Positions 24,009 to 37,984 of a stretch of DNA of 64,000 bases are shown here, piece by piece. Each line of letters begins with the position of its first letter. Within the stretch, counting starts at the first letter, position 1. Below the pieces are notes generated by a model. The model made no database searches. It was not told where the DNA came from and was given only the letters and a program-made list of their open reading frames with translations. The DNA is from Protopterus annectens (taxonomy: Eukaryota; Chordata; Ceratodontiformes; Protopteridae), in assembly GCF_019279795.1 (NCBI RefSeq), contig NC_056732.1:1076007240-1076071239 (forward strand), given 5' to 3'. Made by a program: the position numbers and the translations under genes.

Positions 24009-26551
24009 TGATCTACTGACCCTTACCACTTCAGCCTTTGTTCAATTGAACAGCTTTATTTCCTTCTGTGGAATAAGTAATTCCCAATCACATACAGTGT
24101 TTCTAAGAACAAGATGACACCTGTGTTAGTACAGTGGCCACACCAGATGACCATATGTGTGTCATACTTAGATGTCCCTTTTAGGGAGACAGAAAGTAAA
24201 GGTATATTGCAAAGCCAGTAAGATAAATCTTTGGACAGGAATTGAATTGTGTTGAATTTCATATCATGATCAGTTCATAGATGACAAACTTTGTGGGGGG
24301 GTTTATTGGTCACTAACACTGGGGTCTGAGCAGTTGCACATTTAGTATAATATCGGTGAGAAAAGGGTGCCTTTCGGTATCCATAATTACTGTTTCAGTT
24401 TTGTGACTTTTGATTTCTCATGCTTCTTACATACTCAATATGTTATTAAGGATGAGTGTTATCCCTACTTACCTCTTCCTAGCACAATACATCACAGTGT
24501 GGTTGCTTGGAGAAAGTGTATTGTAAAGCCTCTTCCAGCTTCATAATAAATGATTTTGCTTCTTGAAATAAAAGCAGCAAGACAGAGTTAAATAGGTCCA
24601 TGTAAAGTGCTACTTGAGACATGTTTTTGTGAGTAAAACATTCTTGCAGTTATAATTATAGTGAAGCAACGAGCCACTTTCTTCTAAGAAAAAGCAGTAA
24701 AATAATTAGAGGAATCACTAATAGGTGTGTAACTTTGTGTATTTGTTGGTGTGTGTGTTTGTACATGTGTGTGATGCATATACATGGAATAAGTGGGATC
24801 CAGGATTTGTATATGAGTTTTTTTGTACAGTTGGGTGAAATAAATGACATATGACTCTTATATGTACCACAGCTGGACTGTACAAGTTATCAGAGAAATG
24901 ATGCCTTGCATAAGAAGTACTAACATAACTCTCTCACTTCCCTTCCCCTGTACAAACAAAAATGAACATCTAAACCCCCAGGAGGCCATGCAGCCTACAA
25001 AGTAAAGCTGTCTGCCTTTTGATATTTTTTTATATCAAACGATACTGTATATGTATAATGTAGGGAAAAAAGGATCCAGAATATGTTTTTCCTATTGCCT
25101 TTGTAAATGAAAAGAAAACTTCGAAAAGGCTATTGTAAACACCGCTCATTTTTCTGTAACTAGAAACTGAGAACCCTTTGCACTAATATTAGCCTAGCAT
25201 CTACCAATATTTGAAAGTTTTTCCTCATTTATTTGGTTATATTTTCATGAGAACTTGTTATTTCTCCTCCAGTTCCTCCTCTTTTGATATTGTGTTATGG
25301 TTAATGAATATTCAGGCAATGAAAATGGATGCATGAGATGGTATGTGTGATTATCACAGCAGTACATCTCATTTTCTGCTTCTGTTTTTGTAATCTGTGC
25401 ACAGGAGTAACATATCTATTGTTCACCAGACTGTTTTTCTGGTTTTATGAGGTTTTCTTTGTAACTCTGAGCTCCCGGGTAGTAGATGACTACCGGCTTT
25501 CTTTGGATGCATTTACTGGGTTTTTGAAAGAGTGCAACAGTCTGCTTTGAAGTTTCCTTCTCAGGGCATTGATACAGCAACAGATGTATTTATTTTATTG
25601 TGACATATTTATTTCACAAGAGTAAACCATCTCAGACTGAGATTTGCTTGGTAAGGGTTTCGGGATAATAATCAATGGTTTAATTGCTCTGTAGCAGTAC
25701 TTTGCCATTTGACTGAAGTTATGCCCATAGTGCTGTCAAGTCTAGGCTGTGGAAGTAGAGGTTTATAGTTCATGTGGTGATTTCTTTGTTCTTTCAACAA
25801 GATTATGTTTAAAACACTGAAGTTTATACGTTCCTTCAGAAAGTCCACTTTAAGGTCATTCTTGTGTCTGACAACTGCTATCAAGAAGAGTTTCTCCTGT
25901 AAGTATTCACCAGCTTTTTGTGATGTCTTAAACTGAAAGTAAGCTGTTTTAAGATGCCTGAACAGGCTAAGCTAAAAAAAAGTAAAACCATGCAGTTTAA
26001 AAAAGGTCCCACTGATATTGCAGATGTAGGGCCATCAATGACTTGTGCATCCTACGCAGTCTAGAAAGCAGCAGTTAACAGAAATAGATTTTTCTGCTTC
26101 CTTTGCTCTGAAAGGCAGTAAACCTTGGGAAACTAATAGAATTTAAAAGTTAATACAGAAATGTAATGTTTCTTTTGAGTTTTGCTATAAAAGCTTCAAG
26201 TATTTCTTTCTGAGCATAATACAGGTTTTCTAATGTCTTTGAATGAAGCTGTTGAGGCAGATAAAGCATTTCCCAGCCTATCATCAGCTCTTAATTTTGA
26301 AGGAATTTGTATTAAGTTGATAGATTATTTGGAGGTTAAAAGAAGGGCAGAAATCATGATAATGCCCCTTTGAAGTTATAAATTATGATTTGTTTAGGCA
26401 GTATTGCCATTAATTAGTATAATATTGCTGCCTTATTCCTTTGTCTTTCTCCACTACATAAATAAAGCATTTTTAAGAAGCCTGATGCTATTCCTGCAGG
26501 TTTTAAGCTGATAGACATTGTATGAAATACTAAATATAAAAATGTTTTCTG
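24009..26551. other. Unrecognised sequence
   Basis: About 2.5 kb with no recognised gene or element. Short frames such as 25329-25550 lack motifs. Confidence 0.5.
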
Positions 26552-26836
26552 TGTCCGCGGTGGTGCAGCAGTAGCGTTGTTGCCTCACAGCAAGAGGTTC
26601 ACCCATGTTCGATTCTCGGCTGAAGTGCGGGGAGTGCCTTCTGTGTGGAATCTGCATGTCCTCCCCGCGGTTGGGTGGGCGTTCGAAAGACATGCATAAA
26701 TGGGCGTGCCTTTGTTGAAGGTTGAACGTCGAGCTGGCACCTCGGCGTTCATGAAAATCTACTGCCAATCATTAGCGGACTGGAGTTACGCTGTGGTGAC
26801 CCCTAACCGGGAAAAGCCGAAAGACAACAACAACTA
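26552..26836 (+). mobile_element. V-SINE-like tRNA-derived SINE, copy 2
   Basis: Same structure as copy 1: A-box-like ggtggtgcagcagtagcg, B-box-like gttcgattctc, core gtgccttctgtgtggaatct with ctccccgcggttgggtggg, joined directly to ttcgaaagacatgc. The 3' end is gtggtgacccct with aaccgggaaaagccgaaaga and an AAC tail. It shares with copy 1 the same shortened core, so both belong to one subfamily. Pol III promoter boxes look intact enough for ancestral transcription. Confidence 0.9.
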
Positions 26837-29800
26837 ATGATCCTGAAGACAGAGGTGCTAACGTATTTCATTACGTTTGGAAATTATTGGGCACTGTAGA
26901 TCTCTGACTAAGTTTTTAAATTTCACATTACTTTACATTATAACAGGTTGAGTTTTACTCTGATTAGTACATTATCTGAAGATGATGATTACTAAAAATG
27001 CTGCGGTTTTGCTTATTACATTTACAGTTTTTTTCTGCATATTTAGAAGTTTGATATAGCTGAATCATTTATTTGGTCTGCAGTCACTGCTCCTATGATT
27101 AAGATGCATGCCCTGCTCAGAGGTTAGCTTTATCCAGGCAGTGTTATACTAAATCAGATGCCTCCTTCCTTCTTCAGAGGCTTTGTGTCTCTGATGCTGA
27201 TCTTTTGATGTAGGATTTGAATGTAAGGATAAGATTAGGAAATATTTTTTCACAATAAGAAGCCGTTTTAATTAGCCCTCTTCTTACTTTGTTTCTTAGC
27301 AAATACAAATCATATTGGCTTGAGTATTTTCATAGTCACTGAAAGAGAGGGGTTCAGAAAGACAGAAATCTTTAAGGTCTATCCTCCTTCTTTCATACAC
27401 ACACATTCTAATAAACAGGTGATAACATTCCATTGCTACCTTTTAACAGATACCTCCCCATCTCCCAGTTCTTATACTCCATTAGGTGAGTCTCTTTGGT
27501 AAAGTTAAGATTTGCAAGCTCCTTAAGCAGTTGTAAAGGCATTTCCACAGATTTTTGGTAGGCCACTGTGCTGACAGAAGTGTATACGACAGAATTCTCT
27601 TCTACGCCAAATCTTCAGCAGATTTTAATGAAGTCTTGTTATCAGAACAAGCTACTTTTTATAGTAAATGAAGTGTAGCTATAGAAATGTTTTACCCCAA
27701 AATACATTTTTTTCTTTTGTCCTGAAAAATAAATGAGGCCAGTGGAAAGCAGTCTTGAAACTATCCATCCCCAACAAGTACTAAGGGTGAGAAATTTCGA
27801 GTAGTAAGCTTTCCATCACATCTTCTGTTACTGCTACTGGGGCTTGGATGGTGAGGATGGATTTGAGAAATGATTACTGCCTCATTCTGATTTGCAAAGG
27901 AGTTAGCATTTTTGGATTTGCAGCTCTTCCTTTTGAGTTGATAATGGCTCTCTGAGTTTTTCCCATTTCTCAGGGGACAGGCATTTTATCCATAACTAGA
28001 TAATTCTCTTATCCTATCCCATTCATTCAGAAGTTGTCAAAAATGTAGACTGCAATTCCATTTTTGCATTCTTTAAGCTTGACAATGCAAATAAATCAGA
28101 TCTGATACCTCCAGGAGTGACTTTTCCAGAAGCAAGAAAGAAGACAAGTTGTGATATTATTTAATTTGTGTGTTCCCCTTATGCATCTACAATCTAGAGT
28201 GTTCCTCAAACCTTACGCTATATGTTGGCCAGTATCATGATAGTGCAAAACACTAGGTTGTACAGGAAAGTTCCATCATATTTGAAGACTCTTTGTAGTA
28301 ATTCAGAGAATCTGTTATACATATCAATTGCATTTATCCTTTTTAGTGAAGGGATTGAAACTGTGGAATTGGACAGCACAGGCAAATTTAAGGAAGTCAT
28401 TCTCATGTCTTTGTCTGGAGGCCTGATTATGAATTCACTGGATATGGGGTGGGTGTATATCTGTAGTCATTATCTGTGCAAGGCCATATGTTTTCATCTC
28501 AGATTAGGATATATATAATACTCTTAAGGAAATGTTGTTCTTGTATGTTTGCTGTCACTACATTCAGCAACTATCTTAAATAAAGTGTTTTTCAGGTGTC
28601 TTGGATAGTACAGTAGTCATGTAGTACATAAACAAGTGCAGCGCATCTAGGTCTTACCAGTTAATTATAATTGCCATGGATTCTTTGGGCTTGCTGTCTT
28701 TCTCTCTCACACTCTCTGTCTCTCTTCTTCTGTCTCCCTTTCTGGTCTATCTCAATCAATTCTAGTTGACAGTGGTTCATCTTGCAGAGAAATGCAGTGG
28801 TTTGACATTGAATAAGACCTGATTGATGCATGTGGATTGTGAATGGTAATTCATTTCATAGATTTTTTTTGTCTGTAACTTCTCCATGAAAGACAGCATG
28901 GATAGACATGTTCATCTTCCTCTACATTACTCAATTTCCATATTTTATGACCATAATAACAGTACGTGCTGTCAGGTATTTGGAAGTGGTACCTTTCTCA
29001 AGCATGTCTTCCAGTTCTTTGAATTGAAAGAGTTCTTCTAAAGTCAAGAAGAGAAATGGCTTATATCATTCTACTAGTCCTATTTTGACATTGTTCCCCT
29101 CTCTGTGAAACAGTGTGCTACTGTTTCTTTGCCTTCTCTTCTAAGAGATCATCTTCTCTGATAACAAATTTAGATGTGGCACTAGTTCTTGATAGTCTTT
29201 TTCTAACAACATGGAAGCTGAATAGTCTGATATCAAATAAGAATTTGTCATTTTTTGATGCTTTCTACATACAGCACTAGGATGCAAAACTGCCCATGTT
29301 TACTGAGAAACCCTACTTTTCTAAATAGAAAAGACAGCTTTTGGTTTTAAGAAAGAGCTTTCTCCTTTGCATATTGACTTGCATGAGGTTCTTGGCTGTT
29401 TATCCAATTTGCTTGAGTCTTGCTTATTCATTTATTAAGGTATGTGGTTCTTTTTACCTTCTCAGCTTGACTTCCTTTGTAAAAGTTCTTGACTTCTATT
29501 CCTATTATGATTTTTTTTGGGGGGGTGCAGATTAAATTCTTAAGAAGGTGATTTCTTTTCATGGGATCTGAATATTGTTAATGAAAAGTTAAATCCTCCG
29601 TCTGAACCAACCTTTCCATTGTCTGTAAACATTCTGATCTGGAAAGCTTCTCTGTCTCTCCTAGTTATGTTGATCAGGGCAGAATTAGAATAACTTGTCT
29701 TAATGTTATTCCTTCACACTTTTACTTAGAATTCTCTGCAAAGAATGTTGGAAAGCATTATTTCCTGGTAGTAGTTAGCCACAATAATTCTCAGAACTAC

Positions 29801-30057
29801 TGTCCTTGAAGTGCTTTTGTATCTTTGTATTTCTTATTTGGGAGAGAGAATCTTGCAGCTTATGAATCCCTGAAGATAATGTTAATATATCTTTAAGACA
29901 AAAGGTGAAAGAAAGTCAGAGTTCCAGTTTATCTCCTTATACTAATAGTATGGGTGCCCCATTAAGCAAATTTGCAGTTCTAAATGATTAGTGTTGTAGA
30001 CTGGATTCTGTTATAATTTAGCTGACTAACCCATACTGGCCCCATTAACAGTTCATT
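26837..30057. other. Unrecognised sequence
   Basis: About 3.2 kb without a recognised gene or element. A TC-rich stretch lies near 28690-28735. Frame 28222-28518 has no family motif. Confidence 0.5.
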
Positions 30058-30372
30058 CTTCTTCTTCTTCTTCTTCTTTTGGCTTTTCCTGGTTAGGGGT
30101 CGCCACAGCGGATCACCTGTCCGCTCATGATTGGCAGTGAAGTTTTACAGTGTCGAATTGCCAGCCTGGCACCCAACCTTCCAAAGAAGGCACACACACA
30201 CACGCATTCACACCTAGGGCCAATTTAGAGTGTCCAGTCCACCTACTGCATGTCTTTGGGAGGTGGGAGAAAACCGGGGCATCCGGAGGAAACCCACGCG
30301 ACAACAGGGAGGACATGCAGACTCCGCATAGAAGGCACCCCAGCCGAGGATCGAACCGGAGAACTTCTTTTT
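30058..30372 (-). mobile_element. V-SINE-like SINE, copy 3 with full core
   Basis: On the minus strand it starts inside the tRNA-like part (B-box-like ggttcgatcctcgg, 30343-30356). It continues with gtctgcatgtcctccctg, gtttcctccggatgcccc, ttctcccacctcccaaag and acatgc, and ends with ggggtcgcc on the + strand next to a (TTC)n tail (30058-30078). It carries the central words (ggtttcctccgg and caaagacatgc) typical of the V-SINE conserved domain, which copies 1 and 2 have lost. The 5' A-box end is missing. Confidence 0.88.
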
Positions 30373-30644
30373 CCAGAGCAGTCTTGCTTGGGGAAGGGCT
30401 ATATCTAGAAGCAGCTGTCTAGTGATTCATTCACACCTTCTTCAAATGTTGCAGGTTAATCTTCTACTGCAAGACCAGAGGAGGTTTTGCCCTTGAAGTT
30501 ATTAAGGAAATTCCGGTTGGTACCTCCACCACTAAATTTGTAGCTTGCCATTCTTCACATAAGTCATTATTACAGGAGTTTTGAGATGTGAAGACAATAT
30601 TATAGAACAATTGTGCAAGGAGAGCACCATAACAACACATAATT

Positions 30645-30790
30645 GACCTCATGCATGTCCTCTCTGTGTTTGTGAAGGTTTTTTCCAGGTGACCCATTTT
30701 CCTCCCACATTCCAAAGACATGCAGTACGTGGCTTGGACACACTAAATTGGCCATAGGTGAGAGTGTGCATGTGAGTGTGTGGTGTGGAA
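30645..30790 (+). mobile_element. V-SINE core-domain fragment
   Basis: It contains tgcatgtcctctctgtgttt, cattttcctcccacattcca and aagacatgcagta followed by taaattggcca, which is the V-SINE/related core domain seen in copy 3, here on the + strand. Neither the tRNA-like 5' end nor the 3' TTC/AAC end is present. Confidence 0.7.
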
Positions 30791-33700
30791 GAACAATGGC
30801 AGCAGATCTAGCCACCTAGTGGTGAGAACTTTGGGTCTACATGATTGTCACTGTTGAAGTGACACACTGACCCCATGAGCAAAAATGGAAAAAAAGGGGT
30901 TGTGGATGCATATATGGATTCCTGCCCTTGCAGTGGCAGCACCCTTCCCTCCCTTTGCCCTTTGTTTGCAACTTTCCTTCTCTTGTATCGTCCTGCAGCT
31001 TTGTTGGATATACAAGTGAATGAGCCTGCTGTGTAGGTGGTGAGGTCATTTGCAGAATAAGAATCAGAATATTTTAGAAGATGTGCTCTCAAACTGTTTA
31101 AACAAAAGGAGAAATTTTCAAAGGTATCACTGTTAACAAATGCTGTTAGGTGCTCATGACTTTTGTCAGGCACTATGACAGTACTTACTTCTGTTAAATA
31201 TCTGTGAGAGAGGAATCTTATCTGTTCTCTGTTAGAGATAAAAACAGAGGCTGACCTGTTAGCTACATTGCTGTTGAATTAAGAGATTAGAGTTGTGTTA
31301 TTTATATTATTCTAAATTGTAGTGAAAAGTTTTCAATTTGTAGTTGCAACAGTGAGAACCTAGAAGACATGTCCACCCTGCCCAAATAAATGGAATGTTG
31401 CTACTTTCTTATTTGTGGCTATAATCTCAGATTTCCCATTATGGCTAGAAAGACCATTACCTGTTGCTTAAAAATTTGGGCCCAGCTGTGCCATATGTCT
31501 TCTCTACCACAAAGACAAAATTTTGTCAAATCCCTACTATCCTGGTAAGTTTCCTTGTTTATTTTTCCTGCTGTTTGCTAATTTATGAAAAATGTGATGT
31601 ATATATATAAAATGTAACAATTGTTGGTCTCACTACTATGCTGCCAATGTTTTAATTGTTCACATTTTTATTAATAAATATGAAAAAAATGACTTTTTAT
31701 TTTTTCTCCTATTTTGCTAAATAACAAAAATGTTTGTCTATGCATAAAGCTCAACTCATTTAATATAGGTTTGCACAATTAACCGCCTTGACATTCTTAT
31801 CAACATTGTCTTATTTTGTTTTGTAGTTATTCACATTTGTTTGCTAAAAATATTTTTATGTTTATTTGCCAAATTAATTAGCCATAAAAACATTTATTAT
31901 AAAAAGTGGTTATTAGTAAATCATTTTATGCCAGATATCACAGTATTTACAATTCAAATGTATCTGATTTATTTTTGTCTGATCTTGACTGTGGTGAGTA
32001 TTGCTGTTGTAAACAAAAATATTTAAAATGAGCTTTTCTAACTTAATAGTCTGACAAAATGAAGATAAGTAATTGATAACAACATTAGAGAGTAGATAAA
32101 TGTTTGATGTGGACAAGGTATAAACTTTTATTGTTTATACTCTTGAGTCAGATATATATCTCAATTTCACTTGATCCCTGGGCTCTGCCAGCAAATGGTC
32201 TATTGTGATCATTGTACTACCCTGATAAACTAAATAAATGTATTGGTCCTTTAATAGGATGTATATAGGTCTGCATATAAGTTTATATGTTTGTACATGA
32301 ACACTCATACATAGACACATATAAAAAGGGACCTATGTGTGTCAGAGTTAAGTAATTGTAGAAAAGTATGTAACTTTGTTGTTTCTGTAGGTATGTCTGT
32401 TTCACTGTGCTGTATGATTTTGCAATGCTGACTTATGTGACATTATTTGAGATGCTAATGATCTGTGTGGCTTTCGTTAAATTAAATAATTAGCATCTGA
32501 TATGAATTTTCCACTAGTGACGTGTGCATTCTAAAAGTTAAATTGGTTAAACATAATTTTTTTCTTGTTAGATAATGTCAGCAATCATTTGTCAGTCAAA
32601 CCTGCAACATATACCACTGATTTTAATCACAGAGCCAGATGAGCAGTTAAAAAAATATGTGTCAACTTGCACAGCCACTTATTTACCAAGACAGTACAAT
32701 ATATTGGATTTAAGTATTTCATTTCTGTTTGTTGCAGATTTACATTTTCCTTTGTGTTTTATTTCAATGACATGATAAAAATTGGATTGTAAAACAGTCT
32801 TGTCATTAGTAAAAACAGATTTCTTCCATGTGACTATGATTTTAGAAAAAAGTCACTAATGAAACAAAATGAACATTTACAATAAGTGTAACCTTTATGC
32901 CTTTTTGAATTTGTCATGTATGTAAAGGATTTTTAAATGAATCATACAAGCCATCTGAATATCTGAAAATTGTTTCTTAAATACGTCAGGTACTGCAGTT
33001 TTGGCAAAAGTTGTTTTGAATGTATATTTCTGTAAAAATCTAATGCTGTAAACATTCTTATATTTCAGTATGGAAACATTTTAGTATAAGAAAGTGTTTC
33101 AAATTTTTATCATACCTGTTTAATTTTTAAATAAATAAATAAAATACACACCAAAAATAAAGAAATTATAAGTGGGATTTTTGGAAATTTTTTATATATT
33201 TCTTTCTCTGTTCTTAGTTGTATACCAAAACACTGTGAACTGTTATTACTGGAACAGGGCTGTACATAATGCTAGCCTCTGGCTAGACAGATGGGGATTG
33301 TATGTTTAATAAACATGTTCCCATTGCAAATTAGTGTGATGTTTTATTTTTTACTGCAGCTGAAATTGTTACATAAAACAAGAGTTGTGTCTGTGAGAGA
33401 CAGCCTTGTCTCTTACTTTTTTTAAGAATAGCAATGTTTATAGTTTATATAAACCATCTGAATTTAGCAGAAATACTGTTTTAACTTTTGAGTGACATGC
33501 AAAGATAAACAAATAATTTGCATTGAAGATAATAGTGCAGGCATATGAATAAGAAAACTGCAGTTCATGACAGGAATTCACAGACATCCACTATGCAGCA
33601 CAGCAGGCAAGCATACATAGATGACATTGCATGGCATTAGAAACAATAATTACAGATGTTGTATATATAACCTGCGCAATTTAGACCTACTGAGCAACAT

Positions 33701-35578
33701 TACAGTGGAGAGACTGCAGCAAACTGTGGCAGATCATCAAGAACATGTAGACTAAAGATAGTTCTGCACAGCATGCTTTGGACTGAGCTTTTGTAATAAA
33801 AAGTTGTATTAACTAGATGTATGACATATAAAGTAATGGTAATGAGGTAGTGTGAGTACTGGAATTTACACATACGCTGTTTCACATGACAAAGTACCTC
33901 ATAAGGTAAATATATTGTCAGACTAAATCACAAGTAGGTGGCCAGAGTAGTCCAGCTACAACTATTAGCAAAACCAGGGTGTTTAGGACAGTAGACAAGT
34001 CAATGATTGCAAGCTGAGTAGAAACACATAAGGGATGCATATATTGGAGTACAAGGTGGGGAACAGTAAGGAAAGATACATTTTATATTTTGTGGGGATA
34101 GAGACCCTTTTTATCAGTATAAACAGAGAAGAGATGGATATTGAGGTAGATGAGGGAGCACTGGGTATGGAAAGAGGGTGTAGACGGGATAGTTTGTTGG
34201 GGCAGACAGACACACGCAATAGTACAAAAAATGGAGGATGTATACATGTGGGGGTGAGATAAAAAAGGATGGACACATACATACAGTTGTCTGATATGAT
34301 GCTCTACTGTATCCTCATCCAGCTGTTTCAGCTACTTGAGTGGACATGATGTCCACCAGAGAGGGGGAATAACCTCTTCCTGGTAAGTCATCCATATCAC
34401 CAGCATTAGCCATACCATGTAGAGCATCAGGTTGAAGCTGTTATAAAGATGCCTGGGCCTTCTCCTTTCTCTCAGGTGTACCTATACAGTTCAAATGCAC
34501 TGTAAAAGTGATATGTCATTGAAATAGTCAACTGTAAATCAAATAACAGTTTTACACATCCTGCCTTGTTACCAGACTTTACAGTATCCCACAGCAGTCC
34601 ACCTAGATGAGATGTATCTCTTTATGAGCTGAAAGATAAATGTATGCATATTAAAACTACTTGATTGTTTGCTATGCATTTAGCCGGAAGAAACTCAGTA
34701 ACATTTAAATCTTACAGTGACTCTCTGGGCACTCTCTTTGTACCTCTGCTTCCACATCTGTAATAACCCAGGCTGCCTAAGGTCACTGTCTTTATGTCTA
34801 CACAGTTTTGTAGACCATGGAATACCTGTAGGTCTAGGTAACCTGAAGGTCAAGTTTTACCAAGCATCCATCTTCTTGAAGGGTCCCTCATAATGACCTT
34901 GCAGCTGCAGCTTGTAGTCCTGTGAATGAGGTAAAAAAAATCATCTTGTCACACAGTGCAGGAACATTGCAGTACTAGATGCCATCCCTGCCTTACAGTA
35001 TGCCAAAAGCTAAGTGGCATAGTAAAATGACAGACAGTGGGTATGTATGCACCATCGTGAATCACATTCTATGCAGTCATTTGCAGCTCAGTTGCTTACA
35101 ATGTGGCTACACATGTCTCTTGTCTGCCACCCTGCACATTACTTGACATGACATGGTTCTCGTGAATGAACTGCATATTACCGCTACAGAGTCCATAAAC
35201 ATAATTAAGCAGTTTAGAGGCATTCATGCTACCAGCCCTTATTTATCTATGTAATCTGCAAAATTGTATAAAATTATGGAGTTTGGAATGTTGCCCTCAT
35301 TTTGTTCACATTTGATTCACAAGATGATTTTGTGAATTTTTTTTTCTGTTAGTAGATATCAGGGGCATGATAAAAATATAGGAATATTTCCTAGGTGTGT
35401 TATTTCTATGTATTTACAAGTGGTTTATTGTGCTTACCATGGAAGGTTTTACTGACTATATCTGCACTTAATGTGCTTTTGGGGGGGGGTGCACACAGGA
35501 TGTTATTTCAGCAAACCATTGTATAGTCAAACCTCTCATAAGAAGTTTTTTGTTATGCTGTAGCTGTAGCACACTCAT
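30791..35578. other. Mostly unrecognised AT-rich sequence
   Basis: No element identified. 31260-33330 is particularly AT-rich and free of recognised repeats, and ends near a good polyadenylation signal (33308). A weak minus-strand reading near 34300 (LDEDTVEHHIR) faintly recalls Harbinger N-termini but is not enough for a call. Confidence 0.4.
33308..33313 (+). promoter_or_regulatory. Candidate distal polyadenylation signal
   Basis: AATAAA followed about 20-30 bases later by a GT-rich stretch (gtgtgatgtttta, 33334-33346), the arrangement of a real cleavage site. The gene it would serve is unknown. It could end a very long UTR of the kinase gene or belong to another transcript. It may also be chance in AT-rich DNA. 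Confidence 0.35.
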
Positions 35579-35886
35579 ACCTTTCAACTGTCCAGATTTT
35601 CGCAGAATGTCCAGATTTTTGCCTCATATTTTTGATCTATTCCTCATAGAATTTGTGGTTTTCTGGCAAATCACTAGGATAATCTAAGGACTGAAGTCAC
35701 AAAATAATGACATGTATTTGAGTTTCAGACATCAGATCCTTCAGAAAATGTACGTTAACACAAATCCTGTTACTTTAACAAATGTCTAAGTTCATAAGAG
35801 CAATATTTAAAATATGTGCCTATTTTTGGGCGTCCCCCATTTTGTCAGACTTTGTCCAGATTTTTTGCACTAAGGGGTTGAGAGGT
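35579..35886 (+). repeat. Short interspersed repeat with inverted ends, copy 1
   Basis: 308 bp bounded by acctttcaac and its near complement gttgagaggt. It aligns with 55385-55675 along its length (shared ctgtccagattttcgcagaa, tgcctcatatttttg, and tccagatttt near the right end). The second copy is cleanly inserted in CR1 copy F, which shows this is a mobile unit. The inverted termini suggest a non-autonomous DNA transposon (MITE), superfamily unassigned. Confidence 0.75.
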
Positions 35887-37979
35887 GTGAGCACACCTTA
35901 CAGAGCTGCATACTTTGAATGTGTACTTGTGTGGAACAGGTAGCATTATCAGTACCTGTGTGCAATTTCTTAGCAGTCACAATATATATTCATATATTCT
36001 TTATGTCTAAACAGGAGTCGTAATCTCCACAGGAAAAAGCAAAAAAGGGACAGACAATTTCAGCAAATCTGAAAACAACATCTCGTACAGGGCTTCATGT
36101 AGCATTGCCTATAGTTAATTAGTAGATGGGGTGCAGCCCAACCATTGAGGGCATTAGGTGTGGCAGTCTATGCTGTGGGACATCAGTGTGATGGGTGGGC
36201 ACAACAGTATGTTGGGTTAATGCACTGTCACACTGTCCATATGATAAGGCCTGCCAAGCAGTGGACCACCACAAAGCATGGACTTCCAAGTTCAATGAGC
36301 CTGACAAAGGCACTGAGGTGTTTCTTGTACCCTAGGAAGAGGGCATGCAATACTCTTAATCCCCATGGTGGTGGGGATGTCAGTGCCATGCTGACTCAGG
36401 CCTCCTTGTTTCAGAGGGTGATACAAATGTTAGTATTGTACAGCAGAAGTTTACATATACAGTCATTACACATACTACATATAGCCTAATAAAAATGTCA
36501 AGGTGCTCATTTCTTTTAATAGTCACTAGGACTGAAACAGATTGGTGTCACCCAGAACACTCTTGCACTGCACATCATATGGGCACCCTTGTAATGCATG
36601 TCATTGTGCTCATTCTATTTTATGCATTCTCAGATAGAAGTAGTGATAGGCAGCAGGTAGAAATGGCAGAGGGTAGATAGGGTGCTGATGTTCAGAGCTC
36701 CAGAGAGTCTGGCAGTGATGCTGAGATACAGGGACATGTGCTATGGATGGCATGGTGACACTACTGTTTATCTCAGTCTTGGGTGAGGAGCGTTCCTCCA
36801 CAGAGAGTCTAAGTACAGCCAAATATACTAAGCATCCTATGGTCTTACTAAGTAAAGGCACACCGCCCCTACGGGAGAGGATGTCCTGTGGCTCAGAAAC
36901 TTATTATTGCTCCCCGTGTATGTAACAGCAGCTACAGAGGTGTGCACTGCTTCTTTTGTGGACATACCCATCCTAGGCTAGCAGTGCAAGAGTTCACACC
37001 TAACTGTTGTCACCTGGTGTTTGCATGCAACACCGATTATAAATCAGATGTTAGTGAATGTCATCCAGGCAAAGTCTGTTTCCTCACAGTCCGCAATGCA
37101 ACTGGCAGGTATGTGCATGGTATGAGCTCTGTGTGGACATGAAGCTCACACATCAAGAAATGAGAGCTGTAGTGAGATCTTTGGTGGCATATTCTGCCTC
37201 AGTTACCATATCTGTTTCTCAGATTGCCTGTGCCATCATGGTTCCCCAGATTGACAGTGTTTCCTATTGTAGAAGTAGGGTATATATCCCAGTTGGAGGT
37301 ATATGTGGGCCATTGCAGATAGCATGTGCAACAGCTTTGTCTGGAGTTGTCAGAAAGCCTTACATCCTTTGCCATGAGTGACAGTTACCTTCTCCCAATC
37401 CTGGGACATCTCACTAGCAAACTCCATCTAGGTTCAAGTCACAAACTAGCATGATATCCCTGCCACACTAGTGGTCTGAAGCCCTGCTCCTTTCATCATT
37501 GGTGTTACACCAGGTCAAAGCCATGCAGTGGCATCCCATCCTTGTCACAGAAGGAAGTGATTGCTGACATCATTTACTCTTTCGGGTAATGTACCCCTTT
37601 CATGCTGTCCTTGTGATGTGTTTGTGTGGACAGTCTTATGTTATTCAGTCCCCATCCCCTAATGCAAATGATGATGACTGAAAAAAACAGCCTCTTCTCC
37701 TCATTGTACTGAGATGATGGCTGATGCACACTGTGACCAGACCACTCAGCGACCATTATAACCTGATATAGAAACTGCATGCATCATGTTCAGTCTGTGT
37801 AACAGTCACTTTATGAATATTGTGACCCATAGCTATCGACTACATGTTGCATCTTTGCCAGTACTGCCTTCTGTTTTCTCCACCACTGCCTGTAGGGCTG
37901 TTGTTGCTTGTACTTTGCCCAAATTCTGATTCTTGTCATTCCATCCTGCTGATGCATATGTACTGTAGTCAGGATGCTG
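35887..37979. other. Unrecognised sequence
   Basis: About 2.1 kb. Frames at 36145-36489 and 37058-37381 have no family motif that I recognise. Confidence 0.45.
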
Positions 37980-37984
37980 GTCTT

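Noticed and set aside
28222..28518. 98-residue frame as a host gene
   Set aside because: No family motif, no splice context and composition like the surrounding non-coding DNA.
37058..37381. 107-residue Cys/Ser-rich frame as a host or transposon gene
   Set aside because: No recognisable domain, and neighbouring frames show no continuation in any order.
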